Assembly (NCBI RefSeq): GCF_009363795.1 | Contig: NZ_CP045420.1 | Coordinates: 601,001-665,000 of the forward strand | Length of the DNA: 64,000 bases | Reading direction: 5' to 3' | Origin: Palleronia sp. THAF1 | GTDB lineage: Bacteria; Pseudomonadota; Alphaproteobacteria; Rhodobacterales; Rhodobacteraceae | Part shown: positions 55,385 to 64,000 of the stretch, piece after piece | How the letters are laid out: each line of letters opens with the position of its first letter | Position numbering within the stretch: position 1 is the stretch's first letter | Position numbers and translations under genes: made by a program | The notes under the pieces: generated by a model | Told to the model about the DNA's origin: nothing | What the model saw: the letters and a program-made list of their open reading frames with translations, nothing else | Database searches by the model: none

Positions 55385-55846
55385 TTATTGAGCGTCGGTC
55401 ATCGCGACGATCAGCGTGAACAGACGCCGCGCTGTCTCGTCGTCCAGCGTGACCCTATCGGCCAGACGCGCCCGCAACTGGCGGGCCCCTTCGCCGTGGA
55501 TATCGCGACGGGCGGTGTCAATCTCTTCGATGCGGGCGGGGGGCAGGCTGCGCACCGCGTCCACGTAGCTTTCGCACAGGCTGCGGTAATCGCGCGCGGT
55601 CTGCGCCAGATCACCAAGGGCCAGCGTGAAATCACCCTGCGCACCGCTTTCGGCGTGCCAGCGGAAGTGAATACGCGTGCCTTCCGCCGCCAGACGCAGC
55701 CGGTAGGGGCCGGGCGCGGTGCCCAGCAGGTCGAACTGGTTGCGTTCCGCAAGGTCAAAGACCGCCACGCGGCGCTCTTGTTCCATGATTCCATTGGGAT
55801 CGAAGGACCCCGATTCGTCGATTTCTATGTCGCTAAGGTAACTCAT
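55385..55846 (-). CDS. UPF0262 family protein
   Basis: 153 residues starting MSYLSDIEIDESG. IMEQERRVAVFDLAERNQFDL and GPYRLRLAAEGTRIHF match the UPF0262 family, nearly restricted to Alphaproteobacteria and of unknown function. A TTG nine codons earlier touches a GGGAGG, too close to work well, so the internal ATG is preferred. It lies between hisD and infA, its usual location. Confidence 0.9.
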   Translation of the reverse strand: MSYLSDIEIDESGSFDPNGIMEQERRVAVFDLAERNQFDLLGTAPGPYRLRLAAEGTRIHFRWHAESGAQGDFTLALGDLAQTARDYRSLCESYVDAVRSLPPARIEEIDTARRDIHGEGARQLRARLADRVTLDDETARRLFTLIVAMTDAQ

Positions 55847-55930
55847 GTGCGTGTCATCCGTTTTCTCGGACAACCTCCCTTACCGCGAAAGATATGTGGA
55901 TCGCGACGAATGTCGATAGGTCCATATGTC

Positions 55931-57229
55931 CTAATTCAACGCATCCAGACGGGCGCGCACGCTTAGGCCATGCGCTTCAAGGCTTTCCGAACGCGCCAGC
56001 GTTTCGGCATCCTCGCCCACGGCTTTCAGCGATTGCGGAGTCATGCGCGCCATCGTGGTTCGTTTCATGAAGTCCATGACCGACAGACCGGACGAGAATC
56101 GGGCAGAGCGCGCCGTGGGCAGCACGTGATTCGGGCCGCCGATGTAGTCGCCGATGGCTTCCGGCGTCCATTTGCCCAAGAACATCGCGCCGGCGTGGCG
56201 GATGTTTGCGGCCAGCGGTTCCGGGTCGTCGACGCAAAGCTCCAGGTGCTCGGGCGCGATTTGATCGGCAAGGGCGGCGGCTTCGCCAAGGTCGCGCACG
56301 GTGATGATGGCGCCGTTGTCCGCCCAACTTGGCGCGGCGATCTCGCGGCGTTCCAGCGTTTGAAGGCGCGCATCGACGGCGTCTGCGACGGCTTGACCGA
56401 AGGCGCCATCAGTGGTGATCAGGATCGACTGCGCGCTGGCGTCGTGCTCGGCTTGGCTAAGAAGGTCCAGCGCGATCCAGTCGGGGTCGTTGTCGGCGTC
56501 GGCGATCACAAGGATCTCGGACGGTCCGGCGATCATGTCGATGCCCACGCGCCCGAAGACGCGGCGCTTGGCGGCGGCGACATAGGCGTTGCCGGGGCCG
56601 GTGATCTTGTCCACCGGGTGGATCGTGTTGGTGCCATAGGCCAAGGCAGCCACGGCCTGCGCGCCGCCGATGCGGTAGACGGTTTCAACGCCAGAGATTC
56701 GCGCGGCCAGCAGCACCAGCGGGTTCGCGATACCGTCCGGCGTGGGCGCGGTCACGACCAGCCGCTTGACGCCAGCCACCTGCGCCGGGATCGCGTTCAT
56801 CAACAGCGACGAAGGGTAGGACGCCTGCCCGCCCGGCACGTAAAGCCCGGCGGCATCCACGGCCGTCCAGCGCCAGCCCAGCGTCGCGCCTGTCTCATCT
56901 TCCCACGACTCGTCCTTGGGCAACTGCCGCTCGTGGTAGGCGCGGATGCGCGCGGCGGCATGCTCCAGCGCGGCTCGTTCCGCATCGGGAACGCGGGCGA
57001 TGTGCTCGTCGATGTCGTCTTCGGTGAACGCCAGCGTATCGGGCGTCAGCTGCAGACGGTCATGCGTTGCGGTCAGCTCGCAGACGGCGGCATCGCCGCG
57101 TGCGCGCACATCGGCGATGATGGCCGCAACGGTATCGTCCACATCCACGCTGTCCTCACGCTTAAGCGTCAGCAGCTTGGCGAAGCGGGTCTCGAAGTCG
57201 GCATCTGTCGTAGCGATGAACTGAGGCAT
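55931..57229 (-). CDS. hisD: Histidinol dehydrogenase
   Basis: 432 residues. Signatures include YVPGGQASYPSSLLMNAIPA, AGPSEILVIADADNDPDW and EHLELCVDDPEPLAANIRHAG, with the C-terminal GPNHVLPTARSARF holding the zinc-ligand His. It performs the last two oxidations of histidine synthesis. AAAGGACG precedes the ATG. It is the first gene of the hisD-UPF0262-infA run. Confidence 0.97.
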   Translation of the reverse strand: MPQFIATTDADFETRFAKLLTLKREDSVDVDDTVAAIIADVRARGDAAVCELTATHDRLQLTPDTLAFTEDDIDEHIARVPDAERAALEHAAARIRAYHERQLPKDESWEDETGATLGWRWTAVDAAGLYVPGGQASYPSSLLMNAIPAQVAGVKRLVVTAPTPDGIANPLVLLAARISGVETVYRIGGAQAVAALAYGTNTIHPVDKITGPGNAYVAAAKRRVFGRVGIDMIAGPSEILVIADADNDPDWIALDLLSQAEHDASAQSILITTDGAFGQAVADAVDARLQTLERREIAAPSWADNGAIITVRDLGEAAALADQIAPEHLELCVDDPEPLAANIRHAGAMFLGKWTPEAIGDYIGGPNHVLPTARSARFSSGLSVMDFMKRTTMARMTPQSLKAVGEDAETLARSESLEAHGLSVRARLDALN

Positions 57230-57338
57230 TGGACGTCCTTTCAGCCGTTCGCTTAGTCGGGCGGGCCTGGCGGCTCAAGCCATTGATCCATGATCCCGAT
57301 TTGTTATGCGCCGCACCGGAAAGGAACTGGAGATGCCG

Positions 57339-57797
57339 ATGACCGAACTGACCTACCGCCGCGCCGATCCGCGCGACCTGCTGCCTCTGGCCGAGATGCT
57401 GACCGACCCAGACGCGATGACGCTGGTGAACCCCAACGCAAAATACCCGTTCGACCCGTTGGAATGGCAGGAAAAGTGGCTGAACGAGCCGACGGATGCG
57501 GCCTACTACATAGATGACGAGACCGGCACGCCCGTCGGCTTTTTCGCACTGCGCGAAGGGATCGGGCCAGAGGTGCGGCACTTGGTCTACGTTTTCGTCA
57601 CCCCGGAAGCACGCGGCGGTGCCGGTGCCGATTTGACGCGTTTCGTAGAGGAAGCGGCCAGCGATCTGCGCGCGCTGTCGGTGTCGCTGAAGGTCGAGCT
57701 GGACAACGACGTGGCGCTGTCGGCCTACCGCTCTGCGGGATACGAAGAACTGGGCCGCAGCAACGGCTACGCCACGATGCGCCGCGATTTGGGGTGA
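57339..57797 (+). CDS. GNAT-family N-acetyltransferase
   Basis: 152 residues starting MTELTYRRADPRDLLPLAEML. The acetyl-CoA loop appears as VFVTPEARGGAGADLTRFV and the C-terminal ALSAYRSAGYEELGRSNGY is the usual GNAT end. Substrate unknown. The ATG was chosen because GGAG lies 6 bases upstream; an ATG two codons earlier is possible. Convergent with the DUF2948 gene, with adjoining stop codons. Confidence 0.88.
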   Translation: MTELTYRRADPRDLLPLAEMLTDPDAMTLVNPNAKYPFDPLEWQEKWLNEPTDAAYYIDDETGTPVGFFALREGIGPEVRHLVYVFVTPEARGGAGADLTRFVEEAASDLRALSVSLKVELDNDVALSAYRSAGYEELGRSNGYATMRRDLG

Positions 57798-58271
57798 TCA
57801 GTCGTCGTGCGCGGGGATCTTGCCAGAGGGCGCGCGGTAAGGCTGCGTGACGTCGCGCAGGGTCACTTCCAGCGCTTCCACATCCACGGCGACCGCACCA
57901 TCGCCGGCCAGAGTGATCAGCACGCGGCCCGTTCCGTCCTCGCCGGGTTCCATTGTAACCGCCAAGACGGACAGAACCGTGTCATGGTCGGTTCGGTCGA
58001 TGCCGTTGGTTTGCACCGCCGTCACGTCTTCGATCGCAAGCACGGTCCGCACGCGCTCGACTTCGGTACCTTGGGCGACCAACCGATCCTCTCGACGCAG
58101 GCGGTTCAGCAGCAGACCAAAGCGCCGGGCCTTCCGGTCCCATGCCATTTCGGTGATCGGGAAGATGGCGTCCTGACATAGCGAAGAGATCACCTGCAGA
58201 TCGTCCGCATCCAGCGCCCGCAGGCGCAGCGGGCCGCCGCGCGCGTCTTCGAACCGTGCGTCTTCGGTCAT
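57798..58271 (-). CDS. DUF2948 family protein
   Basis: 157 residues. [26 protein letters not shown] and the later [14 protein letters not shown] fit DUF2948, an alphaproteobacterial family usually found beside murA and hisD. No catalytic motif is known. Its ATG overlaps the murA stop (ATGA), so it is translated with murA. Confidence 0.88.
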   Translation of the reverse strand: MTEDARFEDARGGPLRLRALDADDLQVISSLCQDAIFPITEMAWDRKARRFGLLLNRLRREDRLVAQGTEVERVRTVLAIEDVTAVQTNGIDRTDHDTVLSVLAVTMEPGEDGTGRVLITLAGDGAVAVDVEALEVTLRDVTQPYRAPSGKIPAHDD

Positions 58272-59536
58272 CGTTCCGGCACCCGTTCGATCTTGGCCCC
58301 GACGGCACCCAGCTTGTCTTCCACGTGCTCGTAGCCGCGATCCAGGTGGTAGACGCGGTTCACGACCGTGTCGCCCTCTGCCGCCAGACCCGCAAGGATC
58401 AGCGACACGCTAGCGCGCAGATCCGTCGCCATGACCGGCGCACCCTTCAGCCGCTCGACCCCCGTGACGGTCGCCGATCCGCCCTGAACGTCGATCCGCG
58501 CGCCCATGCGGATAAGTTCGGGGGCGTGCATGAAGCGGTTCTCGAAAATCGTCTCGTGCAACGTCGATGTGCCATCCGCCGTGCACAGCAGCGCCATCAT
58601 CTGCGCCTGCAGGTCGGTCGGGAAGCCGGGGAAGGGCTGTGTTTCGACATCGACAGCGGACACCCGTCCGTTGCGACGCGATACTTTCAAGCCGCGATCC
58701 GTCTCCTCGACGTTCACGCCCGCCGCGTCCAGCCGCTCGCAGAAGGCCGAGACCAGGTCCATGCGCCCGCCGATACACTCGACCTCACCACCGCAGATCG
58801 CTGGGGCCAGCATATAGGTGCCCAGCTCGATCCGGTCGGTCACCACAGGATGCGTGGCCCCGCCCAGCCGGTCCACGCCCTGCACTGTGATGGTCGACGT
58901 GCCATCGCCGTCAATCTGTGCGCCCATGCGGCGCAGGCAGTCAGCAAGGTCCACGATTTCGGGTTCGCGCGCGGCGTTTTCGATCACGGTCGTGCCCTTG
59001 GCGAGCGTCGCGGCCATCAGCACGTTCTCGGTCGCACCGACAGACACCAGCGGGAACGTCACTGTTCCACCCTTCAGCCCGCCCGGCGCCTTGGCGTGAA
59101 CGTAGCCGTCGCGCAGGTCCAGTTCTGCTCCCAGCGCCTCCAGCGCACGCAGGTGCAAGTCCACGGGGCGCGCGCCGATGGCACAGCCGCCGGGCAGCGA
59201 CACGATGGCGTGACCGTCCCGCGCCAGCATGGGGCCGAGCACCAGAATAGAGGCGCGCATCTTGCGCACGATGTCGTAGTCGGCGGTGTGGTTGTTGATG
59301 TCATGGGAGGACAGCGCCAGCACGCGCCCGTCCTGCATCGAGGTCACTTCGCAACCCAACGATTGCAGCAGGGCGGTCATCGTCTTGATGTCCGACAGCC
59401 GCGGCGCGTTTGTCAGCGTCAGCGGCTCATCCGACAGCAGCGTGGCGGGCATCAACGTCAGGCACGCGTTCTTCGCGCCCGCGATGGGAATTTCGCCCCG
59501 CAACTCGGCTCCGCCGGTGACAACGATGGAATCCAT
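58268..59536 (-). CDS. murA: UDP-N-acetylglucosamine 1-carboxyvinyltransferase
   Basis: 422 residues. Lys22-Asn23 in [17 protein letters not shown] and the catalytic Cys118 in [17 protein letters not shown] show an active, fosfomycin-sensitive type. It makes the first committed step of peptidoglycan synthesis. A small Lys-rich gene lies 9 bases upstream and DUF2948 overlaps downstream. Confidence 0.97.
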   Translation of the reverse strand: MDSIVVTGGAELRGEIPIAGAKNACLTLMPATLLSDEPLTLTNAPRLSDIKTMTALLQSLGCEVTSMQDGRVLALSSHDINNHTADYDIVRKMRASILVLGPMLARDGHAIVSLPGGCAIGARPVDLHLRALEALGAELDLRDGYVHAKAPGGLKGGTVTFPLVSVGATENVLMAATLAKGTTVIENAAREPEIVDLADCLRRMGAQIDGDGTSTITVQGVDRLGGATHPVVTDRIELGTYMLAPAICGGEVECIGGRMDLVSAFCERLDAAGVNVEETDRGLKVSRRNGRVSAVDVETQPFPGFPTDLQAQMMALLCTADGTSTLHETIFENRFMHAPELIRMGARIDVQGGSATVTGVERLKGAPVMATDLRASVSLILAGLAAEGDTVVNRVYHLDRGYEHVEDKLGAVGAKIERVPER

Positions 59537-59545
59537 GGCTTCGTC

Positions 59546-59695
59546 CTACTGCTCTGGCGGGTCCGTCTTGCCGTCGGCCCGCTTTTTCGCCTGTGCCTTG
59601 CGCCTTTGAAGGTTTGCTTTTAGCGCAGCCTTCAACCTGTCTTCCCGCGTCTGCGGTGCAGGCTTTTGGGGCTTTGCGTCCGGCGTCTTCGTCAT
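59546..59695 (-). CDS. Small lysine/arginine-rich protein upstream of murA
   Basis: 49 residues, MTKTPDAKPQKPAPQTRED... then RLKAALKANLQRRKAQAKKR and ending TDPPEQ. The middle is a basic amphipathic helix. The ATG lies 9 bases ahead of murA's start on the other side of its stop, so it would be the first gene of the murA unit. Similar short hypothetical proteins are known near murA in related bacteria, from general recall. No function can be proposed. Confidence 0.6.
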   Translation of the reverse strand: MTKTPDAKPQKPAPQTREDRLKAALKANLQRRKAQAKKRADGKTDPPEQ

Positions 59696-59796
59696 GGCAC
59701 CGGGCATAGACCAGCGCCGCCAAAGGGTCCAGTTCGCCGCAGTTGGAAATCAGCTTCGGTCAGAAGGCCACGGGGCGAAAAGTGTCATTCCCCCAC

Positions 59797-59825
59797 TTGC
59801 ACCACATCCACCATCCGTCTATGGC
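59797..59825 (+). promoter_or_regulatory. Promoter of tRNA-Thr
   Basis: TTGCAC, 17 bases, TATGGC, ending 11 bases before the mature tRNA 5' end. Spacing to the tRNA is as expected for a short 5' leader removed by RNase P. Confidence 0.6.
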
Positions 59826-59836
59826 CTCAGCCGCGT

Positions 59837-59911
59837 GCTGCCGTGGCTCAGGGGTAGAGCACCCCCTTGGTAAGGGGGAGGTCGAGAGTTCGAATCTCTC
59901 CGGCAGCACCA
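59837..59911 (+). tRNA. tRNA-Thr (anticodon GGT)
   Basis: 75 bases with encoded CCA. Acceptor GCTGCCG/CGGCAGC, D stem GCTC/GAGC, anticodon stem CCCCC/GGGGG with loop TTGGTAA (GGT at 59869-59871), T loop TTCGAAT. All stems pair fully. A T-run follows the CCA without a separate hairpin. Confidence 0.97.
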
Positions 59912-60009
59912 TTTTCCGAACCGCTCGTCTTTTAACTGGCTTCAGTCTTCTGGACCTGATGCGCGGGTTCGGTCACCTTTCGGCCGACAGGATCGGTGCG
60001 AGGCGGTGA

Positions 60010-61395
60010 ATGGCACCTTCATTCGGGACAAGCGGTGTGCGGGGGCTGGTGCGGGATCTGCACGCGGATGTCGTCAGCGCCTACGTTCACGCGTTCAACG
60101 CGACCTGTCCAACGGGCGGGCGGGTGTTCGTCGGGCGTGACTTGCGACCATCTTCTCCGAACATCGCTTCCGCCGTCATCCGGGCGGTTCAGGCGGCGGG
60201 GCTTGAGGCCGTTGATTGCGGCGGGCTGCCGACCCCAGCCTTGGCGCAGGCATGCATGGCGGCCGGAGCAGGCGCGGTAATGGTCACGGGCAGCCACATC
60301 CCTGCCGACCGCAACGGCTTGAAATTCTACACGCCGAATGGTGAGATCACGAAGCGGGACGAGGCTCGGATCGTCGCGGCATTCACCGCGAGACAGGCTC
60401 TGCGGGCCGAGCAACCCGGCCGGCTGATCAAGACGAACGTCACCGACGCCTATGCCGCGCGCGTCGTTTCGGGGTTCAGGCCGGGTGCGCTGACCGGCCT
60501 GAGGGTCGGCGTTTATCGCCATTCATCGGTCGCGCGCGATATCTTGCAGGATGTTCTGTCCGCTCTCGGAGCCATCGTCGTGCCGCTGGGGCATTCGCAC
60601 GATTTTGTTCCGGTCGATACCGAAGCGGTGAAGTCGGCCACGCGCGCAATGCTGGCGGACTGGTGTGCGGCGCATGGTCTGGATGCGGTCGTCTCGACGG
60701 ATGGAGATGGTGATCGCCCGATGCTCGTCGATGCGACCGGTCATCTCTTGTCGGGGGACGTGCTGGGCGTTCTGACGGCGCAGGGTTTGGGGGCGACCGA
60801 AGTCGTCACGCCGATTTCCAGCAATGACATGGTGGAAGATCTGGGCTTTGCGCATGTGACGCGGACGCGGATCGGATCGCCGCATGTTATCGCGGGGATG
60901 GCGGCCCGTTTGGCTGAAAATTCGATCGCGCGCGTTGTTGGATTCGAGGGGAACGGCGGTTTCTTGCTGGGGTTCGAGGCGTCCGGAATGCAGCCCCTGA
61001 TGACGCGGGACGCGATTTTGCCTCTCGTCGCCGTCTTGGCGCGATCGGTCTTCAAGGGTGGCACGGTGGCGCGATTGGTCACCGACTTGCCCGCGTGCCA
61101 CACTGCGACGGACAGCATACAGGACATCGCGCCTGAGCAATCGGCAGCGTTCCTGGCCCGGATCGACCATGACAAGCACGCGCGCGCGGCTCTTTTCGCT
61201 GATCTGGGAGAGATCGCGCGGATCGACAGGACCGATGGCTTGCGCATGTATTTCAATGGTGGGCAGGTCGTCCATCTTCGTCCATCGGGAAACGCGCCGG
61301 AGTTCCGCGTCTATGTTCAGTCGAATAGCCGGAGGGGAGCAGATGCGCTTCTGGCGACCTGTCTCAGCCGGGTCGCTCTTCGACTGCGGCTGTAA
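60010..61395 (+). CDS. Phosphomannomutase/phosphoglucomutase family
   Basis: 461 residues of the alpha-D-phosphohexomutase family. The active-site serine loop is MVTGSHIPADRNGLKFY (Ser95), metal-binding DGDGDRPML is at 231-239, the sugar-recognition region EGNGGFLLG (about 316) is present, and the phosphate loop is RPSGNAPEFR near the end. It interconverts mannose-6-P and mannose-1-P or the glucose forms. It comes 44 bases before the guanylyltransferase gene, so GDP-mannose supply is the likely role. The ATG has only AGGCGGTG upstream. Confidence 0.9.
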   Translation: MAPSFGTSGVRGLVRDLHADVVSAYVHAFNATCPTGGRVFVGRDLRPSSPNIASAVIRAVQAAGLEAVDCGGLPTPALAQACMAAGAGAVMVTGSHIPADRNGLKFYTPNGEITKRDEARIVAAFTARQALRAEQPGRLIKTNVTDAYAARVVSGFRPGALTGLRVGVYRHSSVARDILQDVLSALGAIVVPLGHSHDFVPVDTEAVKSATRAMLADWCAAHGLDAVVSTDGDGDRPMLVDATGHLLSGDVLGVLTAQGLGATEVVTPISSNDMVEDLGFAHVTRTRIGSPHVIAGMAARLAENSIARVVGFEGNGGFLLGFEASGMQPLMTRDAILPLVAVLARSVFKGGTVARLVTDLPACHTATDSIQDIAPEQSAAFLARIDHDKHARAALFADLGEIARIDRTDGLRMYFNGGQVVHLRPSGNAPEFRVYVQSNSRRGADALLATCLSRVALRLRL

Positions 61396-61439
61396 GGCCG
61401 TTAACAATGCCTTAACCAGTCCCATGGGATAAGGTGGGT

Positions 61440-62918
61440 ATGAAAATCGCACCACTCTCCGCTGACGAAGCGCAGGTCGTCGGAACACGCACCGTCACGC
61501 CGGTCATCCTGTGCGGCGGCTCTGGCACGCGTCTGTGGCCGGTGTCTCGGCGCAGCTATCCGAAGCAGTTCGCCCCGCTGATGGGGGAGCAATCGCTGTT
61601 TCAAGCCAGTGCGCAACGCTTGCGGGGCGCGTCCTCTGGGATAGCGTTCGCGGCCCCCATGGTAATGACGACCGGCGACTTTCGCTTCATCGTGACCGAG
61701 CAATTGGCCGCGGCCGGTGTCGATCCCGGCGCGATTTTGATCGAACCCGACATGCGCAACACGGCGTCCTCGGTTCTTGCGGCGACGCTTCAGGTTTTGC
61801 GCACCGATCCAGACGCAGTCCTGCTGGTCGCGCCATCGGACCACGTCATTCTCGACGACCACGCGTTCCGCGCCGCTGTCGCGCGGGGTCTTCAGGCGGT
61901 CGACGCCGGTCAGATGGTAACGTTCGGTGTCGTCGCGACCCGTCCGGAGACCGGGTTCGGTTATCTGGAACTCGCCGCTCCCGTAACGGGGGGCGCTCCC
62001 GTCGCGTTGAAGCGCTTCGTCGAAAAACCCGATGCCCTGAGTGCGGCAGAGATGGTGGCACAGGGCAACTTCCTTTGGAACGCCGGTATCTTCCTGTTCC
62101 GCGCTGCAGATATGCTTGCGGCATTCAAGGCGTTCGCCCCCGATATGGCGGAAACCATGTATCACGCTCTGGATGCAGCAACGCCCGATCTTGGCTTCTT
62201 GCGGCTTGCGGTCGAGCCGTGGTCACGTCTGCCGGATATCTCCATCGACTACGCGGTGATGGAAAAGGCCAGCAATCTGACAGTCGTGCCCTTCGAAGCC
62301 CACTGGTCGGATCTTGGCGGATGGGAGGCGATCTGGCGCGAGAGCGGACCCGATGCCGACGGGGTCGTCGCCGGAGCCGGGGCCACCGCCATCGACTGCC
62401 GCGGCTCGCTTTTGCGGGCCGAGGATGAAGGAATGCAAATCGTCGGGATCGGACTGAAGGACATCGTTGCCGTGGCGATGAACGATGCGGTGTTGATCGC
62501 GGATAGATCGCGTACCCAAGACGTGCGACAGGCAGTCGTCGCCCTTAGGGCGAAGGGCGCGATGCAGGCGGATGCATTCACCAAGGACCATCGGCCCTGG
62601 GGCTGGTTCGAACGGCTTGCCGTTGGCACGCGATTTCAGGTGAAGCGGATCGTCGTGGATCCGGGGGCGGCTTTGTCGTTGCAATCGCACGTCCACCGGT
62701 CGGAGCACTGGATCGTGGTCGAAGGCACTGCCCGCGTGACCGTCGATGATGACGTGCGGCTGATCTCTGAGAACGAGAGCATCTATGTTCCGCTGGGCAG
62801 CAAACACCGTCTCGAGAACCCCGGCCGGGTGCCCATGGTGCTGATCGAAGTGCAAACGGGGGCTTACGTGGGCGAAGACGACATCGTGCGCTACGAAGAT
62901 ATGTTCGCGCGAAGCTGA
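61440..62918 (+). CDS. Mannose-1-phosphate guanylyltransferase/mannose-6-phosphate isomerase
   Basis: 492 residues, bifunctional type (AlgA/XanB/CpsB). N-terminal nucleotidyltransferase: VILCGGSGTRLWPVSRRSYPK (residues 22-42) and FVEKPDALSA. C-terminal type II isomerase cupin: KDHRPWGWFERL, SLQSHVHRSEHWIVVEG and IYVPLGSKHRLENPG. It makes GDP-mannose for exopolysaccharide or LPS sugars. ATG chosen with AAGG 5 bases upstream; a GTG two codons earlier is possible. Confidence 0.94.
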   Translation: MKIAPLSADEAQVVGTRTVTPVILCGGSGTRLWPVSRRSYPKQFAPLMGEQSLFQASAQRLRGASSGIAFAAPMVMTTGDFRFIVTEQLAAAGVDPGAILIEPDMRNTASSVLAATLQVLRTDPDAVLLVAPSDHVILDDHAFRAAVARGLQAVDAGQMVTFGVVATRPETGFGYLELAAPVTGGAPVALKRFVEKPDALSAAEMVAQGNFLWNAGIFLFRAADMLAAFKAFAPDMAETMYHALDAATPDLGFLRLAVEPWSRLPDISIDYAVMEKASNLTVVPFEAHWSDLGGWEAIWRESGPDADGVVAGAGATAIDCRGSLLRAEDEGMQIVGIGLKDIVAVAMNDAVLIADRSRTQDVRQAVVALRAKGAMQADAFTKDHRPWGWFERLAVGTRFQVKRIVVDPGAALSLQSHVHRSEHWIVVEGTARVTVDDDVRLISENESIYVPLGSKHRLENPGRVPMVLIEVQTGAYVGEDDIVRYEDMFARS

Positions 62919-63101
62919 TCCGTTGTGTCGTCCGCCCGCCGGCGCTGTGATCGCCTGCACTTGCAAAGGTGGTGCTTTTCGGCGGCACAAAGGTCTCATA
63001 AAGGCGCCACAGTCTGGGCTTAGTCATTCAGTGTGTTTTATCCAGAGTACGGCGCATCGGATATGCTGTGCGCTCCTGGAAACCGCATCGAGAGGCGCCT
63101 T
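62919..63101 (+). other. Gap between guanylyltransferase and glycosidase genes
   Basis: 183 bases, lower in GC near 63030-63060 than neighbours. No intrinsic terminator and no confident promoter were recognised. An in-frame ATG at 63063 could extend the glycosidase gene by 13 codons but lacks a ribosome-binding site. Confidence 0.4.
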
Positions 63102-64000
63102 GTGACCAGCACGTCTGACATCAATATGATCAACCTTCAGGTCATTGCCGAAGATCAGATCGCCATCGATAAAGCCGATGGAACCTATGCTGCAAACATC
63201 GCCTCTGACCCCAAGTATTATTTCTGGCATTCGGAATTTCAGACGATCCCCATCGGGATGGACGGCAATCCAGAGCAGTTCGCTCAGAAGTTGCGCGAAT
63301 CGCTTCCGCAGGTGAACACGCTGCGGATGCCGTTCAACGAGCATTCCTTCAACGCCGACGGAACCCTGCACGAACAATATGAGCGTTTCCTGAGCGCTGC
63401 GGCGGCGGAGGGCTTCGAGATCCTGTTCGTCTACGCCGGCGGCGAGGTGCAGCGCGGCGGGAACGATGCCGCCTCTGCCGATGAACTTTACGACGCGCTC
63501 GACGGCGAGATCTTTGACGGGATGGCGGAAGGCTGGTCGTCTCTTCTGTCTTGGCTGGACGACAACGCGGACGTCAAAGATGCAGTCTACGGGTTAGAGA
63601 TCGCGAACGAGCCCGAAAGCTATTCGGTCGGCGGCGATCTGGACGGGGATACGTCCGACCGGTTCCTGGAACTTTACGGCGCGCATATGATCGAGCTGGC
63701 GGCGACGATAGACGCCAGTATCGACGCGAACATCCTGGTGGGCGGCTGGCGCTATTCGGCCAGTTTCGCCGAGCTGGACGCAGGGAACATCGACGGCCTG
63801 ACCGTGATCGAGGCTATCCGCGCCGCAATAGGTGACGATCTGGTCTGGTCGTCGCACTTCTATCCCGGCTGGGCGGGCACGAACGGCGCTGAAACCACGG
63901 AAGAACTGGAAGCCTTGCTGACCGCGCATTTCGCGGCGCTCGGCGATGACCTGATTCTGATCACCGAAACCAACGCGCCCGGATCGGTGGTCGACAATAT
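63102..64000 (+). CDS. GH5-like (clan GH-A) glycoside hydrolase, 3' truncated by window edge
   Basis: 299 residues are visible and the frame is still open. GTG start lies 6 bases after GAGAGG. The order of motifs follows a TIM-barrel retaining glycosidase: VNTLRMPFNEHSF early, YGLEIANEPESY (acid/base Glu170), WSSHFYPGWAG (strand-6 His/Tyr) and LILITETNAPG (nucleophile Glu289). There is no N-terminal signal peptide; the chain opens with polar residues, which fits type I secretion with C-terminal repeats outside the window, or a cytoplasmic enzyme. Placed after GDP-mannose genes, it may trim or process an exopolysaccharide. Confidence 0.7.
   Translation, partial: MTSTSDINMINLQVIAEDQIAIDKADGTYAANIASDPKYYFWHSEFQTIPIGMDGNPEQFAQKLRESLPQVNTLRMPFNEHSFNADGTLHEQYERFLSAAAAEGFEILFVYAGGEVQRGGNDAASADELYDALDGEIFDGMAEGWSSLLSWLDDNADVKDAVYGLEIANEPESYSVGGDLDGDTSDRFLELYGAHMIELAATIDASIDANILVGGWRYSASFAELDAGNIDGLTVIEAIRAAIGDDLVWSSHFYPGWAGTNGAETTEELEALLTAHFAALGDDLILITETNAPGSVVDN

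Noticed and set aside
55970-57256. 428-codon forward frame opposite hisD
   Set aside because: hisD is full length with all signatures, so this is a mirror frame.

Overview
The window looks like a chromosomal segment of a GC-rich alphaproteobacterium of the Rhodobacterales (Roseobacter/Rhodobacter type). This rests on gene content and order seen in the sequence: an S10/spc/alpha ribosomal block followed by rarA-crcB-rluC-ATP12 chaperone-bztABCD; an rpmH-rnpA-yidD ... yidC-MOSC-engB ... argB block; and a yacG-RNase E/G-maf-infA-UPF0262-hisD-DUF2948-murA block. I see no insertion sequence, phage, CRISPR array, rRNA operon or replication origin.

Layout. (1) 1-13.2 kb: tail of a 2OG-Fe(II) oxygenase-like gene, then ribosomal genes rpmC to rplQ with secY, adk and rpoA. 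The block is interrupted by a reverse-strand SLC13-type transporter (apparently frameshifted) between rpmD and rplO, by a DUF421 gene between rplO and secY, and by a terminator plus a 33-residue membrane mini-protein between adk and rpsM. (2) 13.2-21.5 kb: rarA, the fluoride channel gene, a pseudouridine synthase, an ATP12-type chaperone and the bztABCD glutamate/glutamine/aspartate/asparagine transporter. (3) 21.5-31 kb, mostly reverse strand: sixA-like phosphatase, argB, a five-haem cytochrome c, engB, a MOSC protein, yidC, a degenerate GGDEF-EAL-like protein, yidD, rnpA and rpmH, with a DUF1353 gene on the forward strand. (4) 31-36.8 kb: a TVP38-type membrane protein, a flavin disulfide reductase-like protein, an orphan histidine kinase, and a tightly coupled quartet of uraH, an inositol-phosphatase-like gene and two hotdog thioesterases. 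(5) 36.8-44 kb: a BCCT transporter, a CIA30 protein, a two-gene Rieske oxygenase/reductase pair resembling glycine betaine monooxygenase, and modABC. (6) 44-53 kb: a xylose-type ABC transporter with xylulokinase, a divergent ROK regulator with XylR-like operator sites, then an FG-GAP/UnbV protein and a dihaem peroxidase. (7) 53-60 kb: tRNA-Phe, housekeeping genes as listed above, tRNA-Thr. (8) 60-64 kb: phosphomannomutase and mannose-1-phosphate guanylyltransferase, then the first 299 residues of a GH5-like glycoside hydrolase running off the right edge.

How it works together: the ribosomal and protein-export genes form constitutive transcription units with GC-rich intergenic hairpins lacking U-tracts. 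The BCCT carrier plus Rieske pair suggest uptake and demethylation of a betaine. The xyl genes suggest pentose uptake and phosphorylation under repression by the ROK protein. The GDP-mannose genes next to a glycosidase suggest polysaccharide production. No clearly new multi-gene system is evident. The best leads are the coupled regulator/FG-GAP gene pair facing a dihaem peroxidase, the pentahaem cytochrome, the degenerate c-di-GMP-type protein, the uraH quartet and the mini-protein.
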